DNA of 49,490 nt from Ruminococcus flavefaciens (GTDB lineage: Bacteria; Bacillota; Clostridia; Oscillospirales; Ruminococcaceae), in the NCBI GenBank assembly GCA_015067005.1, contig SVNH01000022.1, positions 1 to 49,490 on the forward strand, given 5' to 3'. The notes under the pieces are model-generated. The model had not been told where the DNA came from. It made no database searches and saw nothing but the letters and a program-made list of their open reading frames with translations. The position numbers and the translations under genes were made by a program. Shown here piece after piece: positions 8,845 to 17,847 of the stretch (positions within the stretch are counted from its first letter, which is position 1; each line of letters opens with the position of its first letter).

Positions 8845-10200
8845 TCAGCTTTCCGGCGGAGCATTGAACTCCGGATTCGAGAATCTTGTGTACTGACCAT
8901 CCCAGACGAGCTCAACTATACCGGTCTCACCGTGACGGTTTTTAGCAACGATACACTCAGAAATATTCTGTTTAGGACTTTCCTTATTATAGTATGCGTC
9001 GCGGTAAAGGAAGAGAACAATGTCGGCGTCCTGCTCGATCGAACCTGATTCACGGAGGTCAGAAAGCATCGGGCGCTTGTCTGTACGGCTTTCAACAGCA
9101 CGTGAAAGCTGAGAAAGCAGAATTACAGGAACATTCAGTTCCTTTGCCATGACCTTCAGCTGACGTGTTATCTCTGAGATAACGACAACACGGTTATCGG
9201 AATGAGATGTTGATTCCATGAGCTGGAGGTAGTCTATAATAACGAGACCGAGATTTTTAGTACGGCGAAGCTTGGCTTTCATCTGCTGAACAGTCATACT
9301 TGCAGTATCGTCGATATACAGCGGCAGACTGCTCAGATAACCTGCGCTTGTAGCAAGCTTGACCCAGTCATCACCCGAGATCCTTCCGTTTCTGAGACTG
9401 TTTGAATCAACGAGAGCCTCAGTTGAAAGAATACGGGTAGCAAGCTGTTCCTTTGACATTTCGAGGTTAAAGGTAACAACTTCTTTATCTTCAGAGCGTC
9501 TTGCAACGTTAGTAGCGATGTTCATTGCGAACGAGGTCTTACCCATACCCGGACGCGCAGCGATAATAATGAGATCCGATTTATTAAGACCAGAGATAAT
9601 GCTGTCAAGAAGCGTAAAACCGGTACGCGCACCAACGTGCTTATCACGGTCGGGACCGCTTATTCTGCCAAGTCTTTCGTAAGCCTCGGATATGGCAGCT
9701 TTGATAGGGATAAGTCCCTGAACATCACGTCCCTGACGTATATCATAGATCTTCTGCTCAGCAGCATCAAGCAGGAGCTGAGAATCCTGTTCACCGGACT
9801 GAATATCCTCAAGAATAGCTCTTGCGGCATATCCCAGACTTCTTATGAAGTATTTATCCGCAACGATCTTACAGTAGCTTTCGATATTTGAAGTTGAAGG
9901 AAGTGTGTTGCCGATCTCGGCAAGATAGCGTCTGCCCTCAGCATTCGACTCAAATATGTGTATTTTTTCAGCTTCATTGAGTACGGTGATAATATCAACA
10001 GGCTGACCGCTTGTGAACATTCTCAGTATTATGGAGTAAATTGCTTTATGCTGTTCGCTGTAAAAGTATTCCGGCTTGACCTTCTCAATGACTATTGAAA
10101 GAGCGGAAGGATCAGACAGAACAGCTCCAATAACTGACTGCTCCGCCTCGATACTGTGTGGCAGTTCGCGGGCGGAGGCAATAAAGTTGTTATCATCCAT
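8845..10200 (-). CDS. dnaB: Replicative DNA helicase
   Basis: This hexameric 5'-3' helicase of the replisome (DnaC in Bacillus nomenclature) is 451 aa, the usual length. The N-terminal DnaB_N domain (about 12-115, starting LPHSIEAEQSVIGAVL) interacts with primase. It is joined to a RecA-like C-terminal domain with Walker A ARPGMGKT (215-222) and a Walker B LVIIDYLQLM. The stop abuts the tilS start. The gene lies 11 bp after rplI; rplI-dnaB adjacency is common in Firmicutes. No intein is present. Confidence 0.97.
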   Translation of the reverse strand: MDDNNFIASARELPHSIEAEQSVIGAVLSDPSALSIVIEKVKPEYFYSEQHKAIYSIILRMFTSGQPVDIITVLNEAEKIHIFESNAEGRRYLAEIGNTLPSTSNIESYCKIVADKYFIRSLGYAARAILEDIQSGEQDSQLLLDAAEQKIYDIRQGRDVQGLIPIKAAISEAYERLGRISGPDRDKHVGARTGFTLLDSIISGLNKSDLIIIAARPGMGKTSFAMNIATNVARRSEDKEVVTFNLEMSKEQLATRILSTEALVDSNSLRNGRISGDDWVKLATSAGYLSSLPLYIDDTASMTVQQMKAKLRRTKNLGLVIIDYLQLMESTSHSDNRVVVISEITRQLKVMAKELNVPVILLSQLSRAVESRTDKRPMLSDLRESGSIEQDADIVLFLYRDAYYNKESPKQNISECIVAKNRHGETGIVELVWDGQYTRFSNPEFNAPPES

Positions 10201-10211
10201 AGTTTTACCGC

Positions 10212-10658
10212 TCAGCCCTCAACGACTTCAACATCAATTGTTTCAGAGATGCTGTTATAGAATTTGAGCGCAGCAGTATAAGAACCGAAATTCTTGATCT
10301 CAGTGCTGAGACTGATCTTTTTCTTATCAATTTTAACACCTAACTGCTTTTCGACAGCTTCAGCAACATTAGCAGCAGTAACAGAACCGAAAAGCTTGCT
10401 GTTTGAACCGGCTTTTGCAGCGATAGTGACTTTTTTGCCTTTAACCTTAGCAGCTGATTCCTTAGCGTTCTGAACATCAACATCAATCTTGTGCTGTTCA
10501 GAAGCCTGCTTGCCCTGAAGCTTGTTCATATTCTCTGGAGTTGCTTCAACTGCAAGATTTTTTGGCAGGAGCATATTTCTTGCATAGCCGTCCGCAACAT
10601 TTTTTACCTCACCTTTTTTACCTGTACCTTTAACATCCTGAAGAAAAATGACTTTCAT
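10212..10658 (-). CDS. rplI: 50S ribosomal protein L9
   Basis: The 148-aa protein starts [32 protein letters not shown], the L9 signature, with the rRNA-binding N-terminal domain, a long connecting helix and a C-terminal domain from about residue 80. I use the ATG at 10656-10658, which has AAAGG 9 bases upstream and gives the canonical N-terminus. The ATG three codons earlier (10667) abuts the Shine-Dalgarno and cannot use it. It lies between gdpP (18 bp) and dnaB (11 bp) in the same operon. Confidence 0.97.
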   Translation of the reverse strand: MKVIFLQDVKGTGKKGEVKNVADGYARNMLLPKNLAVEATPENMNKLQGKQASEQHKIDVDVQNAKESAAKVKGKKVTIAAKAGSNSKLFGSVTAANVAEAVEKQLGVKIDKKKISLSTEIKNFGSYTAALKFYNSISETIDVEVVEG

Positions 10659-10676
10659 ATTATTCATCCTTTCTGA

Positions 10677-12653
10677 TTATATATCGTGTGTAGTATTGAT
10701 TCGTTCATCAATGGCATTTTTGAGAAGTTTTTCAGCGTCACTGAATGAAGTATTTTCAAGCTGAGCAGCAGCCATTGACTGATGACCGCCGCCGCCGAGC
10801 TGTTCCATTATGACCTGTACGTTTATGTTTCCGAGTGAACGGGCAGAAATATTCATAGTGTTGTTTGTTTTATACAATACAAATGAAGCATCGACATCAG
10901 ATATGCTAAGGAGCTCATCAGCTGCCTGCGGAGCGATTATCCTTATATCATCGGATTTGACTTCAGCCCGTGAGATAGCGCAGCGTTTATGTATGCTTGC
11001 TGATGCAACGATACCTGAGCGTATTCTGTAAGCCTCTATCGAATTTGAGAACAGAAGCTTTACAGCAACGGTATCAGCGCCGAGTTTTTTGAGGTAAGCA
11101 GCAGCTTCAAAAGTACGGACGCCGGTACGCATGACAAAATTTTTAGTATCGAGCATGATACCCGAAAGAAGCGCTTCCGCATAGCTTGAATGGATACGTT
11201 CCTCAGTATTGAAGCGGAAGTATTGTATCATTTCTGTCACCATTTCAGAAGCTGAAGAAGCATAAGGTTCATGGTGGAAAATGACGGCATTGTCTATGAA
11301 GTTTACTGTTTTTCTGTGGTGGTCGATAACAACGACCTGTTTAGCCATTTCATAAAGCATACGGCTTTCGATAAAGTCCTTATTATGAGTATCGGTAATA
11401 ATAAGGAGGTCTTTATCATCTATCATTGACTCAGCCATGCGTGGAGCAATAAAAATGTCGTCACCAGTTTCGCGTTCGACAGCTGTTATAAGATGCGAAG
11501 CAAGGTTTTGTGACTTGTCCACTACAATGTAAGCTTCTTTTCCGAGAAGTCTTACCGCACTTGCAATACCGCATGAAGCACCGACAGAATCAAGATCGCC
11601 GAAGCGATGTCCCATAATGAACACTCTGTCGGACGACATGATAAGATCCTGAAGTGCATTGGCGATAACTCTTGTTTTAGCGTGTGAGCGCTTTTCTACG
11701 CCTTTTGAAACGCCGCCGAAGAATCTGTAACCGCTGTCAGTTTTAACGACAGCCTGATCGCCGCCGCGTCCGAGAGCCATATCAAGGCACTGACGCGCTA
11801 TTTCCTCACTTCCGGCGAGAGTATCAGCACCCTGACCTACACCTATCGAGAAGGTAAGTGGATATTTGCCTGCGATCTTGATATTTCTTGCAGCGTCAAG
11901 TATCTTGAATTTATCGTTAATGATCTCTTCAAGGTGCTGGTTTTCGATAACAGCATAGAAGGTATTGGCGGAGGTCTTTTTGATAAAGCCGTTAGTTCCG
12001 TTCATGAAATTCTCGATGAGCTTTTCTATTTCAACAGAAGTCTGAGCTTTTTCGCTTTCTTTGGCGTTCTGCATTATGTCATCGTAGCTGTCAATTGTGA
12101 TAATAACAACGTTCGGACGCGAATCCTCACTTATTTTTCTCAGTGCATAGTATTCGGTCTCATCGTGAAAATACAAAACGAGAAATGCCATATCGGATTT
12201 ATCGAATCTTTCGATAGTGACCTTATATATACATTCGTTCACAGAACAGTAAGAGTATCCGGATCTGAAAAGTGAGTCCATATCCATTTTTACGAATCCC
12301 TCAAAATCGAGACCGTAAACATCGTTTCCGAGACTTATTTTTTCCGCAAATATCTGGTTATACCAGACGAATAGCCTGTGTTCGTCGATAACAGCTACCG
12401 GAGCAGGCAGAGAGTTCATGAACTGAGCTGCGGAGCTTTCAAGGTGAGAGTTCATCTTAGAAATATGCCTTATAGAATTGCTCGAATAAACGATGAACAT
12501 AACAATACTTGCAGCAATAAGTATAAACGCCGGAACTAAACTGATAAGACCTGTTTTATCGTTTGTGCTGTTAACGATGATAGCGGTAACAGCAATATCT
12601 GCAAGCAGAAGCAGATGCAGTATCAGCAGCAACGCCGGAAACTTGTTTTTCAC
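10677..12653 (-). CDS. gdpP: Cyclic-di-AMP phosphodiesterase GdpP
   Basis: GdpP hydrolyses c-di-AMP to pApA and so links potassium and osmotic control, cell wall stress and beta-lactam tolerance. The order in this 658-aa protein is canonical: two N-terminal membrane helices (about 5-27 and 38-56), a PAS-like domain (80-140), a degenerate GGDEF domain (about 175-305), and a DHH-DHHA1 module with HRFGDLDS (349-356), DTH (421-423), DHH (444-446) and a terminal GGGGHQ. The start is GTG at 12651-12653 with a GGGGG-containing site 7 bases upstream. It is the second gene of the rnj operon and is often found next to rplI-dnaB in Firmicutes. Confidence 0.95.
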   Translation of the reverse strand: MKNKFPALLLILHLLLLADIAVTAIIVNSTNDKTGLISLVPAFILIAASIVMFIVYSSNSIRHISKMNSHLESSAAQFMNSLPAPVAVIDEHRLFVWYNQIFAEKISLGNDVYGLDFEGFVKMDMDSLFRSGYSYCSVNECIYKVTIERFDKSDMAFLVLYFHDETEYYALRKISEDSRPNVVIITIDSYDDIMQNAKESEKAQTSVEIEKLIENFMNGTNGFIKKTSANTFYAVIENQHLEEIINDKFKILDAARNIKIAGKYPLTFSIGVGQGADTLAGSEEIARQCLDMALGRGGDQAVVKTDSGYRFFGGVSKGVEKRSHAKTRVIANALQDLIMSSDRVFIMGHRFGDLDSVGASCGIASAVRLLGKEAYIVVDKSQNLASHLITAVERETGDDIFIAPRMAESMIDDKDLLIITDTHNKDFIESRMLYEMAKQVVVIDHHRKTVNFIDNAVIFHHEPYASSASEMVTEMIQYFRFNTEERIHSSYAEALLSGIMLDTKNFVMRTGVRTFEAAAYLKKLGADTVAVKLLFSNSIEAYRIRSGIVASASIHKRCAISRAEVKSDDIRIIAPQAADELLSISDVDASFVLYKTNNTMNISARSLGNINVQVIMEQLGGGGHQSMAAAQLENTSFSDAEKLLKNAIDERINTTHDI

Positions 12654-12707
12654 TTCACAACCCCCTTTATGTCAAAACGTCGAAGCACAGATAACTTCAG
12701 AGAAGTG

Positions 12708-14528
12708 TTATGTTTCCATGATTATAGGAAGGATCATAGGACTGCGTTTTGTTTTCTGATAAATATAGTCGGAAAGAGCATCACGCATTTTACCTTTAAG
12801 AGTATTCCACTCCTTGAGTTCAGCAGCCGAGCAAGCCGAAAGAGTGCTTGTAAGGAGCATACGAGCCTCGTCCATGAGTTCTTCTGATTCTCTTACATAA
12901 ACGAAGCCTCTTGATATAATATCAGGACCTGCAACTATCTCGTTAGTGGCACGTTCGATACCGATAACTATGATTATGAGACCGTCCTGAGCGAGATGCT
13001 TTCTGTCTCTGAGAACGATCGAGCCTACATCTCCTACACCAAGACCGTCAACAAGGATCCTTCCGGCAGGGACCTGTGAAACAACAGACATTTTGCTGCC
13101 GTCGGTTTCAATTACGTTACCTATTTCAGCAATAATTACATTTTCAGAAGGGAGTCCCATCTGTTTTCCAAGATCAGCGTGTTTTTTCAGATGCTTGTAT
13201 TCACCATGCACCGGTATAAAGAATTTCGGCTTAGTGAGAGCGAGCATGAGTTTGAGTTCTTCCTGACAGGCGTGACCTGAAACGTGGACCTCATACATAG
13301 CCTCATAGACTACCTCAGCACCGGATTTCATGAGTTCGTTAACAACTCTTGTAACGAATTTCTCATTGCCGGGGATAGGGGTAGCAGAGATGATAATGAA
13401 GTCCAGAGGAGTGATATTGACCTTTTTGTGGTCGTTCATAGCCATTCTTGTCAGTGCGGACATAGGCTCGCCCTGACTTCCGGTAGTAATGAGTACGATA
13501 CGTTCGCTTTCATAGCGGTTCATCATTTCAATGTCTATGAGAACGCCGTCCGGAACATCGAGGTAGCCGAGATCAATGGCAGTATTGATGACGTTTATCA
13601 TACTTCTGCCGAATACAGCCACTTTTCTGCCATATCTCACAGCGCAGTTGATGATCTGCTGAACTCTGTGGATATTTGAGGAGAAAGTAGCGATTATAAT
13701 GCGCTTGCCTTCACCCTTTTTGAAAAGGTTATCGAAGGAAGCACCGACTGTTTTTTCGGAGTGTGTATAACCTGGACGTTCAGCATTGGTTGAATCAGCC
13801 ATAAGAGCAAGTACGCCTCTGTTGCCGAGTTCACCGAATCTGGCAAGGTCAATTATCTTGTCGTCGATAGGGGAGTAGTCCACCTTGAAGTCACCGGTGT
13901 GTACGATAACGCCGGCAGGAGTATGGATAGCCATACCAACGGAATCCGGGATAGAATGGTTGACTTTTATGAATTCAACAGCCATACAGCCCATTTTCAC
14001 TGTCTTTTTCGGCTCAACAACGTTCAGAGATACCTTTCCGTAGAGCCCCTGTTCCTTGAGTTTGCCTTCAATGAGACCGATAGTCAGTCTTGTAGCATAA
14101 ACCGGCACATTTACCTTTTTAAGAAGGTAAGCCAGACCGCCGATGTGATCCTCGTGACCATGAGTTATAACTATACCGCGCACCTTATCGCGGTTTCTTT
14201 CAACATAAGTAAAGTCGGGGATAACGATGTCAACACCCGGCATATCGGCATCCGGAAAAGCGAGACCGCAGTCGAGGATAAAAATATCATTTGAGCATTC
14301 AAAAACGGTCATATTCTTGCCTATTTCGTTGAGACCTCCAAGCGGAATGATCTTAACAGGAGTTCTTTTAGGTTCTTTTGCCTGTTTTGAACGCTGAGTT
14401 TTTGCGGGAGCGGCAGCCTTATCCGGTTTTTCCGCATTATTCTGAGCCTTTTTCTTATAATACTTTTTAGGTGCAGCCGAAGAAGTGCTTGTCTTGCGGC
14501 TTTTAGGGTTTTTTTCTTTTTCGTTCAC
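12708..14528 (-). CDS. rnj: Ribonuclease J
   Basis: This metallo-beta-lactamase/beta-CASP nuclease has 5'-3' exo- and endonuclease activity in mRNA decay and rRNA maturation. At 606 aa it is longer than usual because of a basic, Lys/Ala/Pro-rich N-terminal extension of about 55 residues. The catalytic core follows with HGHEDHIGG (123-131, zinc motif I), a beta-CASP domain, and the C-terminal HVSGHACQEEL and PVHGEYKHL motifs. The start is GTG (14526-14528) with GAGG about 8 bases upstream. It is the first gene of the rnj-gdpP-rplI-dnaB-tilS-ftsH operon, behind a 290-nt leader. Only one RNase J is seen here; a J2 paralogue may lie elsewhere. Confidence 0.95.
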   Translation of the reverse strand: MNEKEKNPKSRKTSTSSAAPKKYYKKKAQNNAEKPDKAAAPAKTQRSKQAKEPKRTPVKIIPLGGLNEIGKNMTVFECSNDIFILDCGLAFPDADMPGVDIVIPDFTYVERNRDKVRGIVITHGHEDHIGGLAYLLKKVNVPVYATRLTIGLIEGKLKEQGLYGKVSLNVVEPKKTVKMGCMAVEFIKVNHSIPDSVGMAIHTPAGVIVHTGDFKVDYSPIDDKIIDLARFGELGNRGVLALMADSTNAERPGYTHSEKTVGASFDNLFKKGEGKRIIIATFSSNIHRVQQIINCAVRYGRKVAVFGRSMINVINTAIDLGYLDVPDGVLIDIEMMNRYESERIVLITTGSQGEPMSALTRMAMNDHKKVNITPLDFIIISATPIPGNEKFVTRVVNELMKSGAEVVYEAMYEVHVSGHACQEELKLMLALTKPKFFIPVHGEYKHLKKHADLGKQMGLPSENVIIAEIGNVIETDGSKMSVVSQVPAGRILVDGLGVGDVGSIVLRDRKHLAQDGLIIIVIGIERATNEIVAGPDIISRGFVYVRESEELMDEARMLLTSTLSACSAAELKEWNTLKGKMRDALSDYIYQKTKRSPMILPIIMET

Positions 14529-14815
14529 TAAATTTCCTCACTTTCTGGGTATAGGGGATACCGCAATTAAGAGCGGCATACCTCCCGATAGGTTAAGCAG
14601 CGGAGATATTTCATATTACTGGCAGCATAGATTGGTGAGAATAAAAGAAAGACATTGTGCACAGAATTGACCAGAAGAATTACAGGTCTTGGAATGAAAA
14701 TATCGTCCAGGGCATTGTGTTGCCTAAATATCTTAATGGCGTAGCGCCATAAAAGCCTAAATCAGTTAGTTTATGCTAAACGAAACAGGTATGCAATTAA
14801 AAGCATAGTTATACA
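14529..14815 (-). promoter_or_regulatory. Long structured leader of the rnj operon (possible ncRNA or riboregulator)
   Basis: These 287 nt lie between the predicted start point (about 14815) and the rnj GTG, with no open reading frame worth calling. Visible folds on the minus strand are ATGGCG/CGCCAT with a 3-base loop (14735-14749), GACC/GGTC (14669-14688), and a strong hairpin GGTATGCCGC/GCGGTATCCC at about 14555-14583 with one mismatch and a wobble, just upstream of the Shine-Dalgarno. I do not recognise a known riboswitch class. Leader-mediated autoregulation by RNase J would be plausible but is unproven; an independent small RNA is also possible. Confidence 0.55.
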
Positions 14816-14821
14816 ACTATA

Positions 14822-14850
14822 ATTATAACTGAAACGGAAAATTATGTCAA
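14822..14850 (-). promoter_or_regulatory. Perfect consensus sigma-A promoter of the rnj operon
   Basis: Minus-strand TTGACA (14845-14850), a spacer of 17 bp and TATAAT (14822-14827) match the consensus at all 12 positions. Such strength for a housekeeping operon suggests control after initiation, in the leader. Confidence 0.92.
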
Positions 14851-14923
14851 TAGTAAAAATGGGGAATAATGCAACATTATGCAGAATATATAAATTTCAA
14901 TGCGGTGAGGAAAAGAAATCGTT

Positions 14924-15982
14924 TCAGATAATCACATCGCGGATATTTTCAGCGGAAGCAAGTTTATGTGACCAGAAATCGTTAAGCTCGGATGCTGTTT
15001 CGGAAGAAAGTGACTGTATGAGCATAGATATGCGGTTTTTGCCTGATCTGTCGAGAAATACTTTGCTGTTTTCTGAATCATATACCTTTTTTAGCGGTAG
15101 AAGGTCACTGAAATTCACAATGATCTCACGTTTTACAGTAGTGACTTCCGGCATAAATCTCAGTGTTTCAAGAAAACGGTCGCGCTCCGAGACAAGCTTG
15201 GCACACATATAAAGAGGATCCACAATAAATCTTGGAACGAAAGCATCATATGAGTTTGATATGCTATTCTGAGCATATACACAGGCATTATCAGGCAGTG
15301 AGCAGCTTTCACTGCTATCGTATAAAGCAGAATATGCAGCCTGAAGCTTTTCCATTGGTATAAAACCGGTCGTGGTAGAATACGCGTTTACATTCTGTCC
15401 GTCAGCGGACACCTGAAATACAAGGTCATCGGATTCATTTGCGAAGAATTCTTCCCATAGAGTTCTTATGCTTCGTGTGCCGCAGCTTACAGCAGCGTTC
15501 AACTTATGCTCAGGAAGCCTTTCTTTCAGGTTGCATATATAAATATCCCTGAAAGATGATACAGGAATGATCTTGCCGCATTTGCAGCTGCTTCTGGGGA
15601 TGTGTGAGTTCATTATTCCGGCAATTATTTCACCGCTGAGCGGCATTTTTTCAGCATTAAAGATCGAAATTTTAAGACATCCGCTGCCGCTAAGAAAGAT
15701 TCCGCAGTCAGAAGACAGTACAGGATAGCCGAATCTGAAAGAAGGAAGATCAGTGTTTTCCCATATATAGACCTCTTTTCCGGCTTCAGCTATTCCGCTG
15801 CATAGTGCGTGGAGATGGTGTACATGGCTGAAGGAATCGCAGCCTACGCTGAAGCGTCGGAAATTTGAAGCGATGATTCCGCCGAAATTAGCAGCATCAG
15901 ATGCAGATATAACACGTCCGGGAAGTGATTCACAGCAGCCGTCGCTGAATCTGAAACAGTTATTTTCACCTGAGTATCCCAT
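14924..15982 (-). CDS. Degenerate phosphohexomutase-family protein, probably not catalytic
   Basis: The 352-aa protein follows the alpha-D-phosphohexomutase fold in outline. SVGCDSFSHVHHLHALCSGIAEAGKEVYI (46-73) aligns with the GRDSR...aGLxxxGxxV region. LSGSGCLKISIF (97-108) stands where active enzymes have TASHNPxxxNGxK. VSADGQN (191-197) replaces the metal loop DGDxDR. RSGKNRISMLIQSLSSE (312-328) matches the RPSGTEPxIRVYxEAxSxE phosphate loop. The serine phosphorylation site and metal ligands are therefore lost, and I infer a pseudoenzyme. I chose ATG 15980-15982 with AAAAAGGAG 6 bases upstream; the reading frame begins 6 codons earlier at a GTG. It is 44 bp from the AGCS symporter gene, same strand. 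Its function is unknown. Confidence 0.75.
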   Translation of the reverse strand: MGYSGENNCFRFSDGCCESLPGRVISASDAANFGGIIASNFRRFSVGCDSFSHVHHLHALCSGIAEAGKEVYIWENTDLPSFRFGYPVLSSDCGIFLSGSGCLKISIFNAEKMPLSGEIIAGIMNSHIPRSSCKCGKIIPVSSFRDIYICNLKERLPEHKLNAAVSCGTRSIRTLWEEFFANESDDLVFQVSADGQNVNAYSTTTGFIPMEKLQAAYSALYDSSESCSLPDNACVYAQNSISNSYDAFVPRFIVDPLYMCAKLVSERDRFLETLRFMPEVTTVKREIIVNFSDLLPLKKVYDSENSKVFLDRSGKNRISMLIQSLSSETASELNDFWSHKLASAENIRDVII

Positions 15983-16026
15983 AAACTTCTCCTTTTTCAC
16001 GTCATAATTCTTTTCTGCTTAGTAAA

Positions 16027-17301
16027 TTATTGGCTTCCGGAAGAGGTTTTATTCGTTTTTACCTTTCCAGAAAGCAATATAAGCGCGAGAAGATTCGGGA
16101 AAGCCATAAGACCGTTGAAAATGTCAGATATAGTCCACACAGCTTCTGCTTTTAGTAAAGCACCGGCAGAAGCAATAGCCGAATATGCAATGCAGAAGAA
16201 CATTTTGTGCGAACCGCCGGAGATGTAAATAAAAGCAGTTTCACCGCAGTAATACCAGCCAATTACCGTACAGAAGGCGAATACCGACAGCTCTGCTGCA
16301 ATGAAAATATCTGCCCTGTCTCCAAGAACGCCGGAAAATGCGCTGTTGACAGACATATCCGGTGCTGCACACAGTAGCACTATGGCTGTAAGAGTACAGC
16401 ATATCATAGTATCAAAGAATACTTCAAGCATACTCCACATACCCTGTAATTCGACATCATTACTGTTGGCTGCACTATGTAAGATTGGCGAACTTCCAAG
16501 ACCGGCTTCATTTGAAAATATGCCGCGGCGTATACCTGTCGTGAGGGCTTTTGACACGGTAAATCCGCTCAGACCTCCGGCAGCCTGCCTTAAACCGAAT
16601 GCAGATGAAAAAATGCTGCCGAACGCAGCGGGAATGGCATGACATTTAATAAATAGGATGTATAAGCACATCAGTGTATACGAAACTGCGGCAAATGGCA
16701 GCAGGAACTGTGCAATACTTCCTATCCTTTTAGCACCGCCGCTTGTTATAGAAAGAATGATCATAAACAGTATAACAGCGGTTATAACAGGTTGTAAAGG
16801 AATGCAGCTTCTTACAGAATCACACATGGAGTTTATCTGGACCATACCGCCCATGCCAAAGCAGGCACCAATACACATAACAGCAAAAAAAGCAGCAAGC
16901 AGCCTGCTCCCGATACCTTTAGAAATATAAGCCATAGGACCTTTGACAGAACCGCTGCTGTAAGCTGATGAAAGGTAATTCTCGGCATAAACAACAGCCA
17001 TTCCGGTGAAAGCCGATACCCACATCCAGAATATAGAGCCTGCTCCGCCGATAGCGAGTGCAGAAGCAACACCTGTTATATTACCGGTTCCCATTGCAGT
17101 TCCGAGCGACATTGCAACAGTTTTTTTCTGAGAGATACCACCGGTTTTTTCTGAGCATTTGTGACTTTTTATAAGGTAAGGTATAATACGGAATTGTATT
17201 CCCTTGAGTTTAATCGTGTACATGACTCCTACCATAAGTATTATTGCTACTGTACCGTTGCTCCAGATAAATGAATTAATTTTATCAAGAAAAATATACA
17301 T
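16027..17301 (-). CDS. Alanine/glycine:cation symporter (AGCS family)
   Basis: This 424-aa protein with about 10-11 hydrophobic segments imports alanine or glycine with Na+ or H+. GTAMGTGNITGVASALAIGGAGSIFWMWVSAFTGM near the N-terminus and GIRRGIFSNEAGLGSSPI in the second half are the AGCS (AlsT/DagA) signatures. It is slightly shorter than the usual 450-480 aa, with a short C-terminal tail. The ATG has AAGGAG 8 bases upstream. The degenerate phosphohexomutase gene follows after 44 bp, so the two probably share a transcript. The promoter could not be assigned. Family assignment is secure; the exact substrate is not. Confidence 0.93.
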   Translation of the reverse strand: MYIFLDKINSFIWSNGTVAIILMVGVMYTIKLKGIQFRIIPYLIKSHKCSEKTGGISQKKTVAMSLGTAMGTGNITGVASALAIGGAGSIFWMWVSAFTGMAVVYAENYLSSAYSSGSVKGPMAYISKGIGSRLLAAFFAVMCIGACFGMGGMVQINSMCDSVRSCIPLQPVITAVILFMIILSITSGGAKRIGSIAQFLLPFAAVSYTLMCLYILFIKCHAIPAAFGSIFSSAFGLRQAAGGLSGFTVSKALTTGIRRGIFSNEAGLGSSPILHSAANSNDVELQGMWSMLEVFFDTMICCTLTAIVLLCAAPDMSVNSAFSGVLGDRADIFIAAELSVFAFCTVIGWYYCGETAFIYISGGSHKMFFCIAYSAIASAGALLKAEAVWTISDIFNGLMAFPNLLALILLSGKVKTNKTSSGSQ

Positions 17302-17341
17302 TATCGGACTCCTTTATTCATAAAATCAAGGTGAAAAAGGG

Positions 17342-17370
17342 TATACACTAAATAATATTTATGATATAAT
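17342..17370 (+). promoter_or_regulatory. Putative promoter of the bPH2 pair
   Basis: TATACA (17342-17347), 17 bp, TATAAT (17365-17370) lie 37 bp upstream of the first PH-domain gene. The -35 is weak (4 of 6). Confidence 0.6.
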
Positions 17371-17406
17371 ATAAATATACTGTTTTGGGAAAGGAGAGAT
17401 GATCGT

Positions 17407-17847
17407 ATGAGACATTATAGTCCGGACAGGAGCGGCTTGTTCACGCTTCGCATTCTTATATTGATGATGACGTCATCTGTAATAATTCTCATTAATTATT
17501 TTTCTCCTCTAAGAACAGCATCATTGATAGCAGATTCCGTTATAGCCGGTATATCACTCTTTGTTATGCTTATTTATTTGCCGCTGTATTTTTCGTCAGT
17601 AAAATACACAGTTACCGACACTGAGATACGGCGCATGAGCGGAGTATTTATAAAGCACCGTCAGACTATAAGGATAGATACGATACAGTATTCGGTGATG
17701 GTCAATTCTCCGTTTTCTAAGCTTACAGGTTTAAACTTCCTCGTATTCTTTGTATATGGCGGACAAATGAATCTTATGTTCCTGAATTACGGGGATATGC
17801 AGGAAATACTTGCCCTCACCGGTAACGAAGGCGGTGAAATGCAGTGA
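17407..17847 (+). CDS. YdbS-like bacterial PH-domain membrane protein
   Basis: The 146-aa protein has two membrane helices (about 12-32 and 40-60) followed by one bPH2 domain (about 62-140: VKYTVTDTEIRRMSGVFIKHRQTIRIDTIQ). This is the layout of the smaller member of the YdbS/YdbT pair in Bacillus subtilis, which is linked to envelope defence against some antimicrobial peptides. The start has GGAGAG 9 bases upstream. Its stop overlaps the start of the larger bPH2 gene by 4 bp, so the pair is translationally coupled. Confidence 0.85.
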   Translation: MRHYSPDRSGLFTLRILILMMTSSVIILINYFSPLRTASLIADSVIAGISLFVMLIYLPLYFSSVKYTVTDTEIRRMSGVFIKHRQTIRIDTIQYSVMVNSPFSKLTGLNFLVFFVYGGQMNLMFLNYGDMQEILALTGNEGGEMQ

